64,000 nucleotides of DNA, taken from the NCBI GenBank assembly GCA_016196035.1, contig JACPYM010000086.1:1-64000 (forward strand), written 5' to 3'. Positions 18,001 to 26,700 of this stretch are shown here, in pieces (position 1 is the first letter of the stretch; every line of letters starts with the position of its first letter). Under the pieces are notes generated by a model. The model worked only from the letters and a program-made list of their open reading frames with translations, was not told the origin of the DNA and did no database searches. The position numbers and the translations under genes are program-made. The stretch is from Acidobacteriota bacterium (lineage in GTDB: Bacteria > Acidobacteriota > Blastocatellia > RBC074).

Positions 18001-19525
18001 AAGCACGCCAGGGTTGAATATCTTCCAGGTCAATCCGGCCAACTTCGGCGGCTCCATTTCGGGTGTCGGCGGATTTGATGGCACGGCGCCGCAAGGCGTT
18101 AGCTATGCGACGCCGAATGGCCGCTTCACGGCCTTGTCGTGCACTGACAGCATTTGGGATTTCAGCTTCGTGGTGGCGAGTACAGGTGCGACAGTGGGCG
18201 ACACGGTGACCTTCTTTACGCAAGGCGCGAGTGGTTCGCCTTCGTTTAACATCGTGACGCTGACCGTTGAAGCGGGTGGCGTGCGTGTCACTGCGCTCAA
18301 CGCGCTGGTCACGCTCAATCTGAATAGCCGGTTGGCGACGAGCGGCAAGCTTGCAGTGGGTGATCTGATTCCGTCCGCGGCGGCGGCGGGCAGCGCCGGT
18401 TCACGCACAGGCTTGTTGACGCTGTCCTATCTGATGCAAGCCGGTTCGCCGCTCGACGCCTGTTTGCAACTGGGCATGTCCATCAATCGCGGCGCGGGCG
18501 CGGGCGCGGTGGCGTTGCTCGTCACCGACGTAATCGTCCGGCGCAATGAAGTGGCGGGCGACCGGGCGCGCACGCAAACCGGTTTGCTCGGCGGGTTGAC
18601 GGGCGGCTATCCAACGGGCCTGGTTTGCCCGCTGGTCTGTCCGCCATGCCAGGTGCAGGGCAGTGGGGCGGTGGTCAATTATCCCGCGCCCACGACGACC
18701 AATGCGACGGGAGTAGTTTGTAATCCGCCGTCGGGTTCCAGCTTCCCGTTGGGCGTCACGACTGTGACTTGTACAGCGAGCAATGCGGCAGGCAATGCCT
18801 CATGTAGCTTCACCGTCACGGTCAAATCGCCGCCGACCATCACTTGCCCGGCGGACATCACGGCGACGGCGCCGGGTGCGACGGGGATGACGATCACCTA
18901 TCCCGCGCCGACCGCGACCAATGCGACCACGGTGACCTGCACACCGGCTTCCGGCACGAACTTCCCGGTCGGCATGACCACGGTGACCTGTACCGCGACC
19001 AACGATTGCGGCACGGTGACGTGCAGCTTCAAGGTGACGGTCAACCAACCGGTCAAGTGCGATACGCTCTGTTATCGCGCGCCGCAATGGTGGTTGCTGA
19101 ATCTGGATCGTATGCCGGGCGGCAACGTGCTGATCGCAGGTGTGAATGGCAATCAGTCCGTCAACACCAGCCAACGCCGCACGATTGAGTTGGCCTTGCG
19201 TGGCAATCCCTTCGGATTTGCTTTGACGCCACGCCAGGCCCTCAACCAGGAGTACGTGGCGGCCCAGTTGAACGTCATGAGCGCGGGCGGCAATGGCTCA
19301 GCGGTGGTGGCGAACTCGATGTGGACCAACCTGAGTTGTTACGGGATTGACATCCCGACCACGACACTCAGCAATGGAGCGGTGATTACATCGGGTTCGA
19401 TGGTCAAGGAACTGTATATGCAGATCACCTTGGCGATTCAGGAACGCCGCGAAGTTGATTTTCTGCCGTTGGCACGGTTGCTGGACTTGCTCAACGGCAA
19501 CGACCCACGCGGTTTTTGTAACTGA
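15029..19525 (+). CDS. Large secreted SdrD/HYR-domain protein with the two-part unknown module
   Basis: 1498 residues. A membrane/signal segment lies at about 31-52. An SdrD B-like domain starts near 69 (GVISGTVFQDYNYNGKRD). A roughly 450-residue domain shared with the protein at 23756 starts near 190. A second SdrD domain (IGNRIWRDTNGNGIQD) is at about 665. HYR repeats begin at about 790, 865, 937 and 1269 (TIVCPPNQTVC ... FPVGTTTVTCTATN). The third HYR is split by an inserted N-module (about 955-1206, ALTHGF ... GYPTGLVC). The C-module (about 1342-1498, KCDTLCYRAP ... LLDLLNGNDPRGFCN) closes the protein. AGGAGG lies 10 nt before the ATG. A terminator follows. No sortase or PEP-CTERM anchor is visible. 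The probable role is an adhesin or matrix protein, by domain type only. Confidence 0.85.
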   Translation: MRPEKMPENERTHFNLGKCVTALTKSMTPQARLCAVLVLLVAGISLISIRGMRVFGQEGRGQERAVAVAGVISGTVFQDYNYNGKRDTGATLTNNGQGTVGTAVDTGVAGVTVTAFDPSNIAVGTATSGADGSYSLNALGNGPYRIEFTNLPTGYFPAPVGDNTQSNVRFVSGVSAGNIDFGVVVPSTYCQDNPTLVTSCYVGGPQTSGNPVVVSFPYSAGSTRMSGGPPFSDFDAPAHANLTTDRQVGTLWGVAYARGAKTLYFSSFMKKHAGFGPSGPGAIYTINPANGSPSLFFNAGAAVGANPHDLNDFDRDNGNVAWDAVGKVAFGGVALNGPETRLYAMNLAERALYEFPTDVPPTAVNIRKQAVPATLPGCPSADDVRPFAVHWNEGRLYVGLTCTAESTVTGAAPDGDASKLAAYVYTVDPATLAFSAQPVFQAALNYPRGCADSAQLGQGACVPAAWRAWSKVFRTIGTDQRGIYPQPWLTDIAFDRGNLILGLRDRSGDQFGNFTLDDPRSSTRIYGVSAGDTLRASGNLANGWTLESNGRSGGNGTGPQNNGQGPGGAEFYFQDFYVPFNDENGIGGLLQVPGFPDVVVNSADPIPIFDNETLFDGGTLWHNNTSGARSKTYRVFDGTTALDIFGKANGLGDLVALCDPAPLEIGNRIWRDTNGNGIQDADEAGLAGVKVELYKNGIKVGETTTSASGTYYFNNANVPGGVLPQMNYEIRIDKTQAALVGLSLTKPDADSGDIRDSDATMVGNNAVISVTTGTAGQNNHDYDAGFLAQPTIVCPPNQTVCATAGGNTATVNYPGPTATNANSVSCNPAAGSSFPVGTTTVTCTATNTAGSVSCSFTVTVNPQPTITCGADITAVAASAGGTAVTYPAPTANNATSVMCSPASGSNFPVGMTTVTCNAANDCGTATCSFKVTVTAPPTIVCPPNQTVCATTSAGCQTFAVPALTHGFTTNAQLPQGDHFLLPQPFSFTVPQSTPGLNIFQVNPANFGGSISGVGGFDGTAPQGVSYATPNGRFTALSCTDSIWDFSFVVASTGATVGDTVTFFTQGASGSPSFNIVTLTVEAGGVRVTALNALVTLNLNSRLATSGKLAVGDLIPSAAAAGSAGSRTGLLTLSYLMQAGSPLDACLQLGMSINRGAGAGAVALLVTDVIVRRNEVAGDRARTQTGLLGGLTGGYPTGLVCPLVCPPCQVQGSGAVVNYPAPTTTNATGVVCNPPSGSSFPLGVTTVTCTASNAAGNASCSFTVTVKSPPTITCPADITATAPGATGMTITYPAPTATNATTVTCTPASGTNFPVGMTTVTCTATNDCGTVTCSFKVTVNQPVKCDTLCYRAPQWWLLNLDRMPGGNVLIAGVNGNQSVNTSQRRTIELALRGNPFGFALTPRQALNQEYVAAQLNVMSAGGNGSAVVANSMWTNLSCYGIDIPTTTLSNGAVITSGSMVKELYMQITLAIQERREVDFLPLARLLDLLNGNDPRGFCN

Positions 19526-19544
19526 TCCCGCTTGCGGCTGAATC

Positions 19545-19594
19545 AATAGCCATCTTGCTGGCGCTTGCAAAGCCAGCAAGATGGCTATTTTCGT
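19545..19594 (+). terminator. Intrinsic terminator of the SdrD/HYR gene
   Basis: Perfect 18-nt arms (19545-19562, AATAGCCATCTTGCTGGC; 19572-19589) with a 9-nt loop are followed by TTTCGTTTT. The hairpin begins 20 nt after the stop codon. Confidence 0.85.
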
Positions 19595-19616
19595 TTTCGG
19601 ATTTGATCCCATCAAG

Positions 19617-19716
19617 GCTTACGCAAAGATTGGCCACAGAGGCACGGAGACACGGAGACAGACAGAGAATTCCACCCCAAACTCTAAAAAACCTTGTGCC
19701 TGTGTGCCTGTGGCAA
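19617..19716. repeat. Degenerate 'ccacagaggcacggagacac' palindrome
   Basis: GCCACAGAGGCACGGAGACA at 19633-19652 pairs imperfectly with GTGCCTGTGTGCCTGTGGC near 19695-19714. It is preceded by TTACGCAAAGAT, as in the better-preserved copy at 32613-32745. The two copies belong to one interspersed repeat family. This copy has lost its outer right arm. Confidence 0.7.
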
Positions 19717-20410
19717 CCTCGCTCGGTCCTGTCCATTCCTGGATTCGCCATTTGTGCGCGACTACGTTCAATACTGCACGGAGCAACAACCGAACTTGAT
19801 CTATCCCTCAACTGTACGGTAGTGGCATAGGCATAGAACCTTCGTAGCCGGGACTTTGATGTGGAAACGGTAATTAGGTGATTTGCGGCCAGGGAAATGG
19901 CAGCTTGGTGTGTATTTCTAAGGCGTAAAGTCCCCTTTTAATAGGTCGCTATGCAAAATTGGCTACCGTGTCTGATTGAAGTAGTGGCGATAAGTAAATA
20001 AACTCAATCCTACGTAATTCCCTCCCAAATAGCAGATGTTTTAATGGCTCACAGGGCATCAGGATGCTTCTCTCACTTGGAGTCTCGTTGCTCATTCGGC
20101 AACAGCCGTACCTGCCGCTTGAACCAACTACTCTTGGTCTATTTGTCTGTCAAAGAGGAACAGATGAGGCATCGTTGATGGTGTAGATGGTTGGCGTCAC
20201 CGACTTTTCGTAACCGACTTTTATGGTGATTGGCACGAGCAGTTCCAGATTTGCGCGTTCGTCCACCCACGCGTGTGTGCGAGACATTCAGGCCAATTCG
20301 CACACATCCAAACGACGCGAGCTTTTTCAGGCACGCGCACATTTGTCAAAACGGTTGTTGTTGACTCGTCATCCACGGCAACAATGCGTCTTGATTTGAA
20401 GGAGAGTCCT
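19717..20410. other. Gap with no supported gene
   Basis: About 700 nt upstream of the second module gene. Short frames on both strands are not supported by motifs or ribosome binding sites. The region is AT-richer than the genes around it. GGAGAG at 20401-20406 marks the start of the next gene. Confidence 0.5.
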
Positions 20411-21838
20411 ATGTTGCCCGATCCCCGAAAAGATTCCGCGTTGCGCACATTGGCGCGCAGCGGATTTTTCCGCGCTACCATTTATTGTGCTGTGCTTGCT
20501 GCGGCCTTTGCCTTTCTCAGTTGGCCGCAACGCACCGCGCCGGTCGTCTCCGGCCAAGCCACTACGACTTGCCCCACGTTTACCGTGCCGGCGTTGACGC
20601 ACGGTTTCACGACGACCGCCCAATTGCCACAGGGCGACCACTTCCTGCTGGCGCAACCCTTTGCTTTCACGGTGCCGCTCAGTGCCCCCGGACTCAATAT
20701 TTTCCAGGTCAATCCGGCCAACTTCGGTGGCTCGGTCACGGGCGTGGGCGGATTTGACGGCACGGCCCCACAAGGGATTACTTATGCGACGCCGAATAGC
20801 CGTTTCACCGCGTTGTCTTGCACCGACAGCATCTGGGATTTCAGTTTCCTAGTGGCTAGTAGCGGCGCGACGGTGGGCGACACGGTGACCTTCTTTACGC
20901 AAGGCGCCAGTGGTTCGCCGTCGTTTAACATCGTGACGCTGACGGTGGAAGCCAACGGCGTGCGCGTGACGGGGCTGAATTCCGTCGTGGCGCTTTATTT
21001 GAATAACCGGCTGGCTCAAGGCGGGCAGTTGTCGGTGGGCGATTTCATTCCCTTCGTCGCGTCGGCGGGCAGCACCGGTTCGCGCACAGGGTTGCTGACG
21101 CTATCGTATCTGATGCAAGCCGGTTCGCCGCTCGACGCCTGTTTGCAACTGGGCGTTTCAATTAATCGCGGCGCAGGCACAGGCGCAGTTTCTGTGCTCG
21201 TCACCGACGTAATCGTCCGGCGCAATGAAGTGGCGGGCGACCGGGCGCGTACTCAAACCGGCCTGATCGCTGGCTTGAGCGGTGGTTATCCCACCGGGCT
21301 GGTTTGTCCGGTGGTCTGTCCGCAATGCCCGGTTCCGCCGGTCAAATGCGACACCTTCTGCTTCCGTTCGGCGGATTATTGGCTGCTGCATTTGAAGCTG
21401 GTGCAGTTGCGCCTGCCCAACGGCAAGGTTTGGATTAACGGCGTCAATTTCAATCAGGCCGTCAGCTTGAACAACCTTGATGCTATCAAAATCGCCTTGC
21501 AGTATTGCGGCGCCGACCTGTATGGCCAACTCAGCCCGCAGGAGCGTTTCAATCGCGAATGGCTTGCGGCTCAGTTGAATGAACTGTGGGCTGCCTGCGG
21601 CGGATCGCCCAGCTACTATAACGCGCAATGGTCGAGTCTGAGCTGTTACGGGTTCAGCTTCCAGCCCATACAGTTGAGCAATGGCGTGGTGATTTCGACC
21701 AATTCGATGGTCAAGGATTTGTTTATGCAAGCCTTCCTGGCTTCACAATCAAATCGTTTTGCGGACTTTGCTGCGTTAGCGGATCTGTTTGCGCTGTTTA
21801 ACGGCAACGATCCGCTCGGCGTATGCAACACGCCCTGA
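20411..21838 (+). CDS. Secreted protein made of the two-part unknown module
   Basis: 475 residues from the ATG at 20411 (GGAGAG 4 nt upstream; the frame is open to 20273 but that part is not signal-like). A signal/membrane segment lies at about 21-40 (ATIYCAVLAAAFAFLSW). The N-module runs from about 52 (VPALTHGFTTTAQLPQGDHF) to GYPTGLVCPVVCPQC near 305. The C-module runs from about 315 (KCDTFCFRSADYWLL) to the end (FALFNGNDPLGVCN). This is the module pair without other domains. It has about 80-85% DNA identity to the corresponding region of the gene at 15029, with long identical stretches. Conserved cysteines suggest disulfides outside the cytoplasm. Function unknown. Confidence 0.8.
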   Translation: MLPDPRKDSALRTLARSGFFRATIYCAVLAAAFAFLSWPQRTAPVVSGQATTTCPTFTVPALTHGFTTTAQLPQGDHFLLAQPFAFTVPLSAPGLNIFQVNPANFGGSVTGVGGFDGTAPQGITYATPNSRFTALSCTDSIWDFSFLVASSGATVGDTVTFFTQGASGSPSFNIVTLTVEANGVRVTGLNSVVALYLNNRLAQGGQLSVGDFIPFVASAGSTGSRTGLLTLSYLMQAGSPLDACLQLGVSINRGAGTGAVSVLVTDVIVRRNEVAGDRARTQTGLIAGLSGGYPTGLVCPVVCPQCPVPPVKCDTFCFRSADYWLLHLKLVQLRLPNGKVWINGVNFNQAVSLNNLDAIKIALQYCGADLYGQLSPQERFNREWLAAQLNELWAACGGSPSYYNAQWSSLSCYGFSFQPIQLSNGVVISTNSMVKDLFMQAFLASQSNRFADFAALADLFALFNGNDPLGVCNTP

Positions 21839-21863
21839 GCATAAAGTCGCCTAGCTTTCGCTT

Positions 21864-22008
21864 ACCCGCAGAGGCGGCGCGCAGCAAATGGTTCTTGCAC
21901 TTTCTTTTCACCAAGGCAAAGGCCGGATAGAGTGCCCCGATCCGCTTGAATGGTCTTGCAGAAGGGGAGTGAGAGGTACCTGGCTGCGGCGGCCTCTGCG
22001 GGTTTTTT
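21864..22008 (+). ncRNA. Candidate structured RNA or long-range terminator
   Basis: A closing stem pairs ACCCGCAGAGGC (21864-21875) with GCCTCTGCGGGT (21992-22003) and is followed by TTTTTT. Inside it GCAGC (21881-21885) pairs with GCTGC (21983-21987). The roughly 95-nt interior has local complementarity but no family I recognise. It is not a recognisable tmRNA, RNase P or SRP RNA. It lies between convergent genes and could simply end the gene at 20411. Confidence 0.35.
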
Positions 22009-22073
22009 CTCGTGAGGGTGTCGTGGGAGACTGCGTGGCAAGGATGGTTCCAACAATTGTCATAGCGCGGGGT

Positions 22074-22484
22074 TCAACGTTTGAGTAAACAGGCTTTTAA
22101 GCCAAACCAGCGCGAGAGGCGCTGCCGATTGCGCGCGACCAGCGCATACCCAATGACTTCACAGACCAATAACACCGGCACGGCGTAAATCAATAAGATC
22201 AACAAGCGCCAGGGCCAGCGTTGCCAGAGCAGGTAATTCACCGCGAAAGCCCCAGCATAGACCCGGCCTCGCCGCGTAATGACTTGGACTTTACGATCAC
22301 AAGCGTTATTGCTGATGCCGTAGCGTTGTAACTCTGCTTCGGCGATTGCCTGATATGGCTCAATCACGAATTGCCGGCGCTGATCTATCTGTTGCGCGAC
22401 CTCGGCTGAATACGAACAGATGCCGCAATCGCCATCAAACAGTATATAGTCCTGGCCAGGTTCAAGCCTACGCGGTTCTTTCAT
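22074..22484 (-). CDS. DCC-family thiol-disulfide oxidoreductase-like protein (DUF393)
   Basis: 136 residues from the ATG at 22484. The family signature DGDCGIC sits at residues 17-23, in YILFDGDCGICSYSAEV. The centre has the usual RRGRVYAGAFAVNYLLW, then a hydrophobic stretch WPWRLLILLIYAVPVLLVCEVIGY and a basic tail. The ATG overlaps the stop of the upstream DUF2071 gene as ATGA, so the two are probably translationally coupled. The longer frame upstream of 22484 is the shadow of that gene. Members are predicted redox proteins. No substrate is known to me. Confidence 0.85.
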   Translation of the reverse strand: MKEPRRLEPGQDYILFDGDCGICSYSAEVAQQIDQRRQFVIEPYQAIAEAELQRYGISNNACDRKVQVITRRGRVYAGAFAVNYLLWQRWPWRLLILLIYAVPVLLVCEVIGYALVARNRQRLSRWFGLKACLLKR

Positions 22485-23218
22485 AACCGAACTCCTCGCC
22501 GCACGACGATGGGTGAACCGGCGGCAACAAACGCGGAAAAGGGCTTGCCGCTGAGGGTGTCGACAAATTGCGGGCCATACACGCGCGCCACGTCGCATTC
22601 AAACAATGACGATTGCGCCTGCCAAACCAGCCACGGCGGATGTTCGACTTGGTATTCAACGCAACTACCGTCGCGTTGTGCGGCATAGCCCCAATAATGT
22701 TCCGTGATGAATTCCGCCTCGGAACCGCTGCTTGGCGGTTGCGGAGCGTCCGTAATGTTGACGCGCAACCGCTGCCAGGCGTGGCCTTCGCGCCAGCCAT
22801 ATTCGACGGCACTGTTCGGCACTAATAATGCGGCATCCTCTGGGCCGCGTTGCACCTTGTGCCGCATTGGGCGGGCGACATAGTTTTCGTTATAAACCAG
22901 GCGGGCCAGTGTGGCGATGGCGCGCCGAGGCACAATTTCTTTGATGAAAACCACGCCGCGTCGCCAACCATCGGGTGCTTTGCGCCGCACATAGAAGCGC
23001 AAATTGATTTCCTCGAAATTGCGATGAAAGGGTATCGGCAGACCCAGCAGCCGCGTATTTAAGAAAAGGAAGCCAACCATACTGATGTAACAGCGCTCTT
23101 GCCAGTAGTCCAACTCGGTGCCGCGTGGTAGGAAAGGGAATAGAAGGCGCGCGTCCACTTCATAGTTGAGCATCGCCAGGAAGCGCCATTCAGCCGTCAG
23201 AAAAGGTTTGGCTTGCAT
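22481..23218 (-). CDS. DUF2071 (YqjF-like) protein
   Basis: 245 residues. The N-terminus AEWRFLAMLNYEVDARLLFPFLPRGTELD and MVGFLFLNTRLLGLPIPFHRNFEEINLRFYV match the DUF2071/YqjF family, soluble proteins with an acetoacetate-decarboxylase-like fold. The function is not established. On its strand a TATAAT hexamer lies 8 nt before the ATG (plus-strand 23227-23232), so the transcript may have almost no leader. It is the first gene of a two-gene unit with the DCC gene. Confidence 0.85.
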   Translation of the reverse strand: MQAKPFLTAEWRFLAMLNYEVDARLLFPFLPRGTELDYWQERCYISMVGFLFLNTRLLGLPIPFHRNFEEINLRFYVRRKAPDGWRRGVVFIKEIVPRRAIATLARLVYNENYVARPMRHKVQRGPEDAALLVPNSAVEYGWREGHAWQRLRVNITDAPQPPSSGSEAEFITEHYWGYAAQRDGSCVEYQVEHPPWLVWQAQSSLFECDVARVYGPQFVDTLSGKPFSAFVAAGSPIVVRRGVRL

Positions 23219-23755
23219 AGGCGGCTATTATACGGTCGAAGTCCGGGAGCGGCCATCACGCGGTCACGAGAACAGCAAACCAAGCTGGATTGGACCCTAA
23301 TGAAAGAGCAAAGAATGATGTTTATAAAGCAAATTGTCAGCATCAACTCCTATGCCGAGCGGATTAAAAAAACTGGCCTGCGGGGATTTTTGCTTGATCT
23401 TTCGGGTTGCCCCCCGCAATATAGGGCCTCGCTTCCGTGCCCTAAAGATTTTGACCTCATAAAAATGGTGTTCGGATTGACGGAGTCGCAGTGGTCGAAA
23501 GCATGAACCCTTGCGCCACCGTCAGGAGAAGACTGCGAAATAGGCATTGCCTCACAGTGCTTGGGCCGCGCGAAGAAGATGCCTGAATTCATCTCTTCAG
23601 TTCCGTCACCGGCCAGAGCATCCCTTTCAGTGAAGTATCTTGCCCGTTGCTTTGCGAACAGACTGTCCCGGCAAAAGTTAAGACCCGGTTGCTGCTCATT
23701 GAAACTTCTCACACGTTGTTTGTCGGACAGCGATTGAAAAGGAAGTAGTGAAATT
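23219..23755. other. Gap; one doubtful small frame
   Basis: About 540 nt between divergent genes. A 68-codon plus-strand frame from 23300 to 23506 (MKEQRMMFIKQIVSINSYAERIKK...) has plausible composition but only a weak ribosome binding site and no family I know. I leave it uncalled. The rest holds nothing I can name. AAAGGAAG just before 23756 serves the giant gene. Confidence 0.4.
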
Positions 23756-26700
23756 ATGAAGCTGACACTCACACAACTACACACACACACGGCGAGCTTG
23801 GCTCGTCAGAACAAACGGACGCCTCGAATTTTCTTTTTTGCTTCTCTCGTGCTCTGCCTTTATATCGGCGCAGCATGGATGGGGATGCCTTTTGGACGTC
23901 CGGCCTTGGCTTCGCTTGCAGGGCACGCGGCCACCCTGGCAGGCGCGAACAATCAAGTCGGAAAAATCTTTGCCCGTACTGCGCAGCGTTTTGCTGCTGC
24001 GCCTGGGAAAGGTGTGTCTGCCTCCGTGCCTTTGGCTGGCGTGATCAGCGGCACGGTCTTCCGGGATTGGAATGGCAACGGGAAGCAGGATCCCGCGACG
24101 GCAGTGCGCATTCCCGAAGTGGGGATTGGCGGCATCACGGTGACAGCCTATAACACCAGCGGGAATGCGGTCGGCACGGCGACAGCGGCGGCGGATGGCA
24201 GTTATTCGCTGACCACGAATGACGCGAGTAATGGGCCGTATCGGGTGGAGTTCACCAATATCCCGGCAGGCTTGTCGTTTGGCCCAGCGGGCATGACCTC
24301 GGGCACGGCGGTGCAATTCGTTGCCACCGCACCCAGCGGCAGCGTCAGCCTGGGCCTCAATGATCCCAAAGACTATTGCCAGGACAATCCGTTCTTAGGC
24401 GTTCCCTGTTATGTGTCAGGTGATCCCACCAAAGCCGGAAATAATGCTGCTGGTCCTGCGGACGTGTTGGTTACATTCCCCTATGCTGCCGGTACGAGCG
24501 CTCCATATAACGGGGTGGATGTGCCACCGTTTGGCAATCAACCCTCCCCTTCGCATTTAGCCTCAGCCCAGCAAACGGGTGCGGATTGGGGCGTGGCCTA
24601 TCAACGTTCGACGCGCAAATTGTTTACGGCGGCGGTCGTTCGCCGCCATTCGGGCTTTGGGCCCTTGGGCATCGGCGGCATTTATACTGTCACCAATCCA
24701 GGCAGCGCGTCGCCCACTGTGGCGAACTTTGTGGATGTGAAGACCATCGGCATTGACGTGGGAACCCTTACCAATGCCACCCGCAACTTGCCGGCTGACC
24801 GGCTTGCAACCAGTGCCGACTCCGCTGCTTTTTCAGCGGTGGGCAAACAAGGCATTGGCGATCTGGAAATTTCTGAAGACGACAAGACGCTTTGGCTCAT
24901 CAACCTTAACGACCGGAAGCTCTATTCGATTTTCATCAATGATACGGCAGTCGTGCCGACAGCGGCGAACGTCAGTTCCTTTACCGTGCCTTCGCCGAAT
25001 TGCAATGGCGGCACCTTCCGCCCCTGGGCAGTGAAACCGTATAAAGGCAAAGTCTATGTGGGCGGCACGTGCACGGCGGAAACTTCGCAAACCCCCGCCG
25101 ATCTGAAAGCGGCGATTTATGAATTCACGCCCGGTGCCAATACCTTTGTCAGCAAGCTGGAATTTGGCTTGGGCTACACCAAAGGCATTACCTGGGTCTG
25201 GCCGGGCGTCGAAGATCGCAAGTTCTGGCGACCCTGGACGGATACGTTCGATACCTTGGTTGCGCCCGCGCAGGGTGTTGGTCACCAGTTTCTGGTTTAT
25301 CCGCAGCCGGTGCTGTCAGGCATTGAGTTTGATATTGATGGTTCAATGATCCTCGGCTTTATGGATCGCACCGGGATGCAGACCGGCTTCTTACAAGCCA
25401 ATTTGAGTGGTACCGGCTCATACGAAGGCATTTCAGGCGGTGACACGCTGCGGGCTTACAATAACAACGGCGCATTCGTGCTGGAAAACAACGGTGTCGT
25501 CGGCCCCAATACGGGCGGCACGAATAACGGACAAGGGCCAGGCGGCGGCGAATTTTACTATCAGGAAGACTTTATTCAGAACGGCCAACTGGTGCACCAG
25601 GAGACCTCGCTGGGCGCGCTGGGTCTATTACCCGGAGCGTTGCAAGTCGTGATTCCGGTCTTCGATCCGTTTACGGTTCAGTCGGGCGGTGTGCTGTTTA
25701 TGAACAACTTCAACGGCAAGGCTGACCGCCGTTATGAAGTGTTCCCCCAGCCCAGCCCGCCAAATCAAATCAATGGCCTGTTCGGCAAAGCTGCCGGTCT
25801 GGGCGATTTGGAAGTGTTATGCGACGCCGCGCCGATTGAATTGGGCAACCGCATCTGGAACGACCTCAACCGTAACGGCATTCAAGATGCGAACGAAGCG
25901 GGCCGCGCGGGCGTGACCGTGCAACTATTCAAAGGCGGCCAACTGGTCGGCACCACGACGACCAGCGCCACCGGCCAATACTTTTTCAATGCCGACAACG
26001 TCAGCGGCGGCGTCGTGCCGAACATGGCCTATGAAATCCGTGTCAACAAAGCGCAGCAGGCGCTCACCAGCACGGGGCTTTCGCCGGCCAACGCCGACAA
26101 CACCGCGAATGGCGACCAGCGCGATTCCGACGCCGTGATGAACGGCACGACGGCGGTGATTGCCGTGACCACGGGCGGCGCGGGCGCGAACGATCATAGC
26201 AATGACCTCGGCTTCTTTGACGAACGGGTTGACCTGTCCTTGACCAAGGCCGTCAGCGCTGGCCCGTATGCGCCCGGACAGAATCTCACTTACACCCTGT
26301 TGGTCAGCAATGCCACCGACTGCACCAAGGCGGGCGTTTTCGCGGGGCCGTGCTCGACGGCGACCAACGTGACCATTGCCGACGCCTTCCCGGCGCAACT
26401 GACCTTTGTCAGCGCAAACCCGGCAGCGGCCTACAATGCGGCAACGAATGTCTGGACGGTCGGCACCCTCGCCCCCGGCGCTTCGGCGACGATCCAGATC
26501 ACCGCGACTGTCAAAGCCGGCACCATCGGCAACATTCGCAACTTCGCCCAAGTGCAAACCCAGGATGGCCCGCTTGATATTGATTCGACGCCGGGCAATC
26601 GCAATCCCAGCAATCCGCCCGCCGAAGACGATGAAGCCGAAGTCACGATCAATATCGGCCCGGCTTCTTTAGGTGATCGTGTCTGGGTGGATAAGAACGG

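Noticed and set aside
16436-18223. 595-codon minus-strand frame in the SdrD/HYR gene
   Set aside because: Arg/His-rich shadow of repeat-coding DNA. The plus-strand frame has recognisable SdrD and HYR domains throughout.
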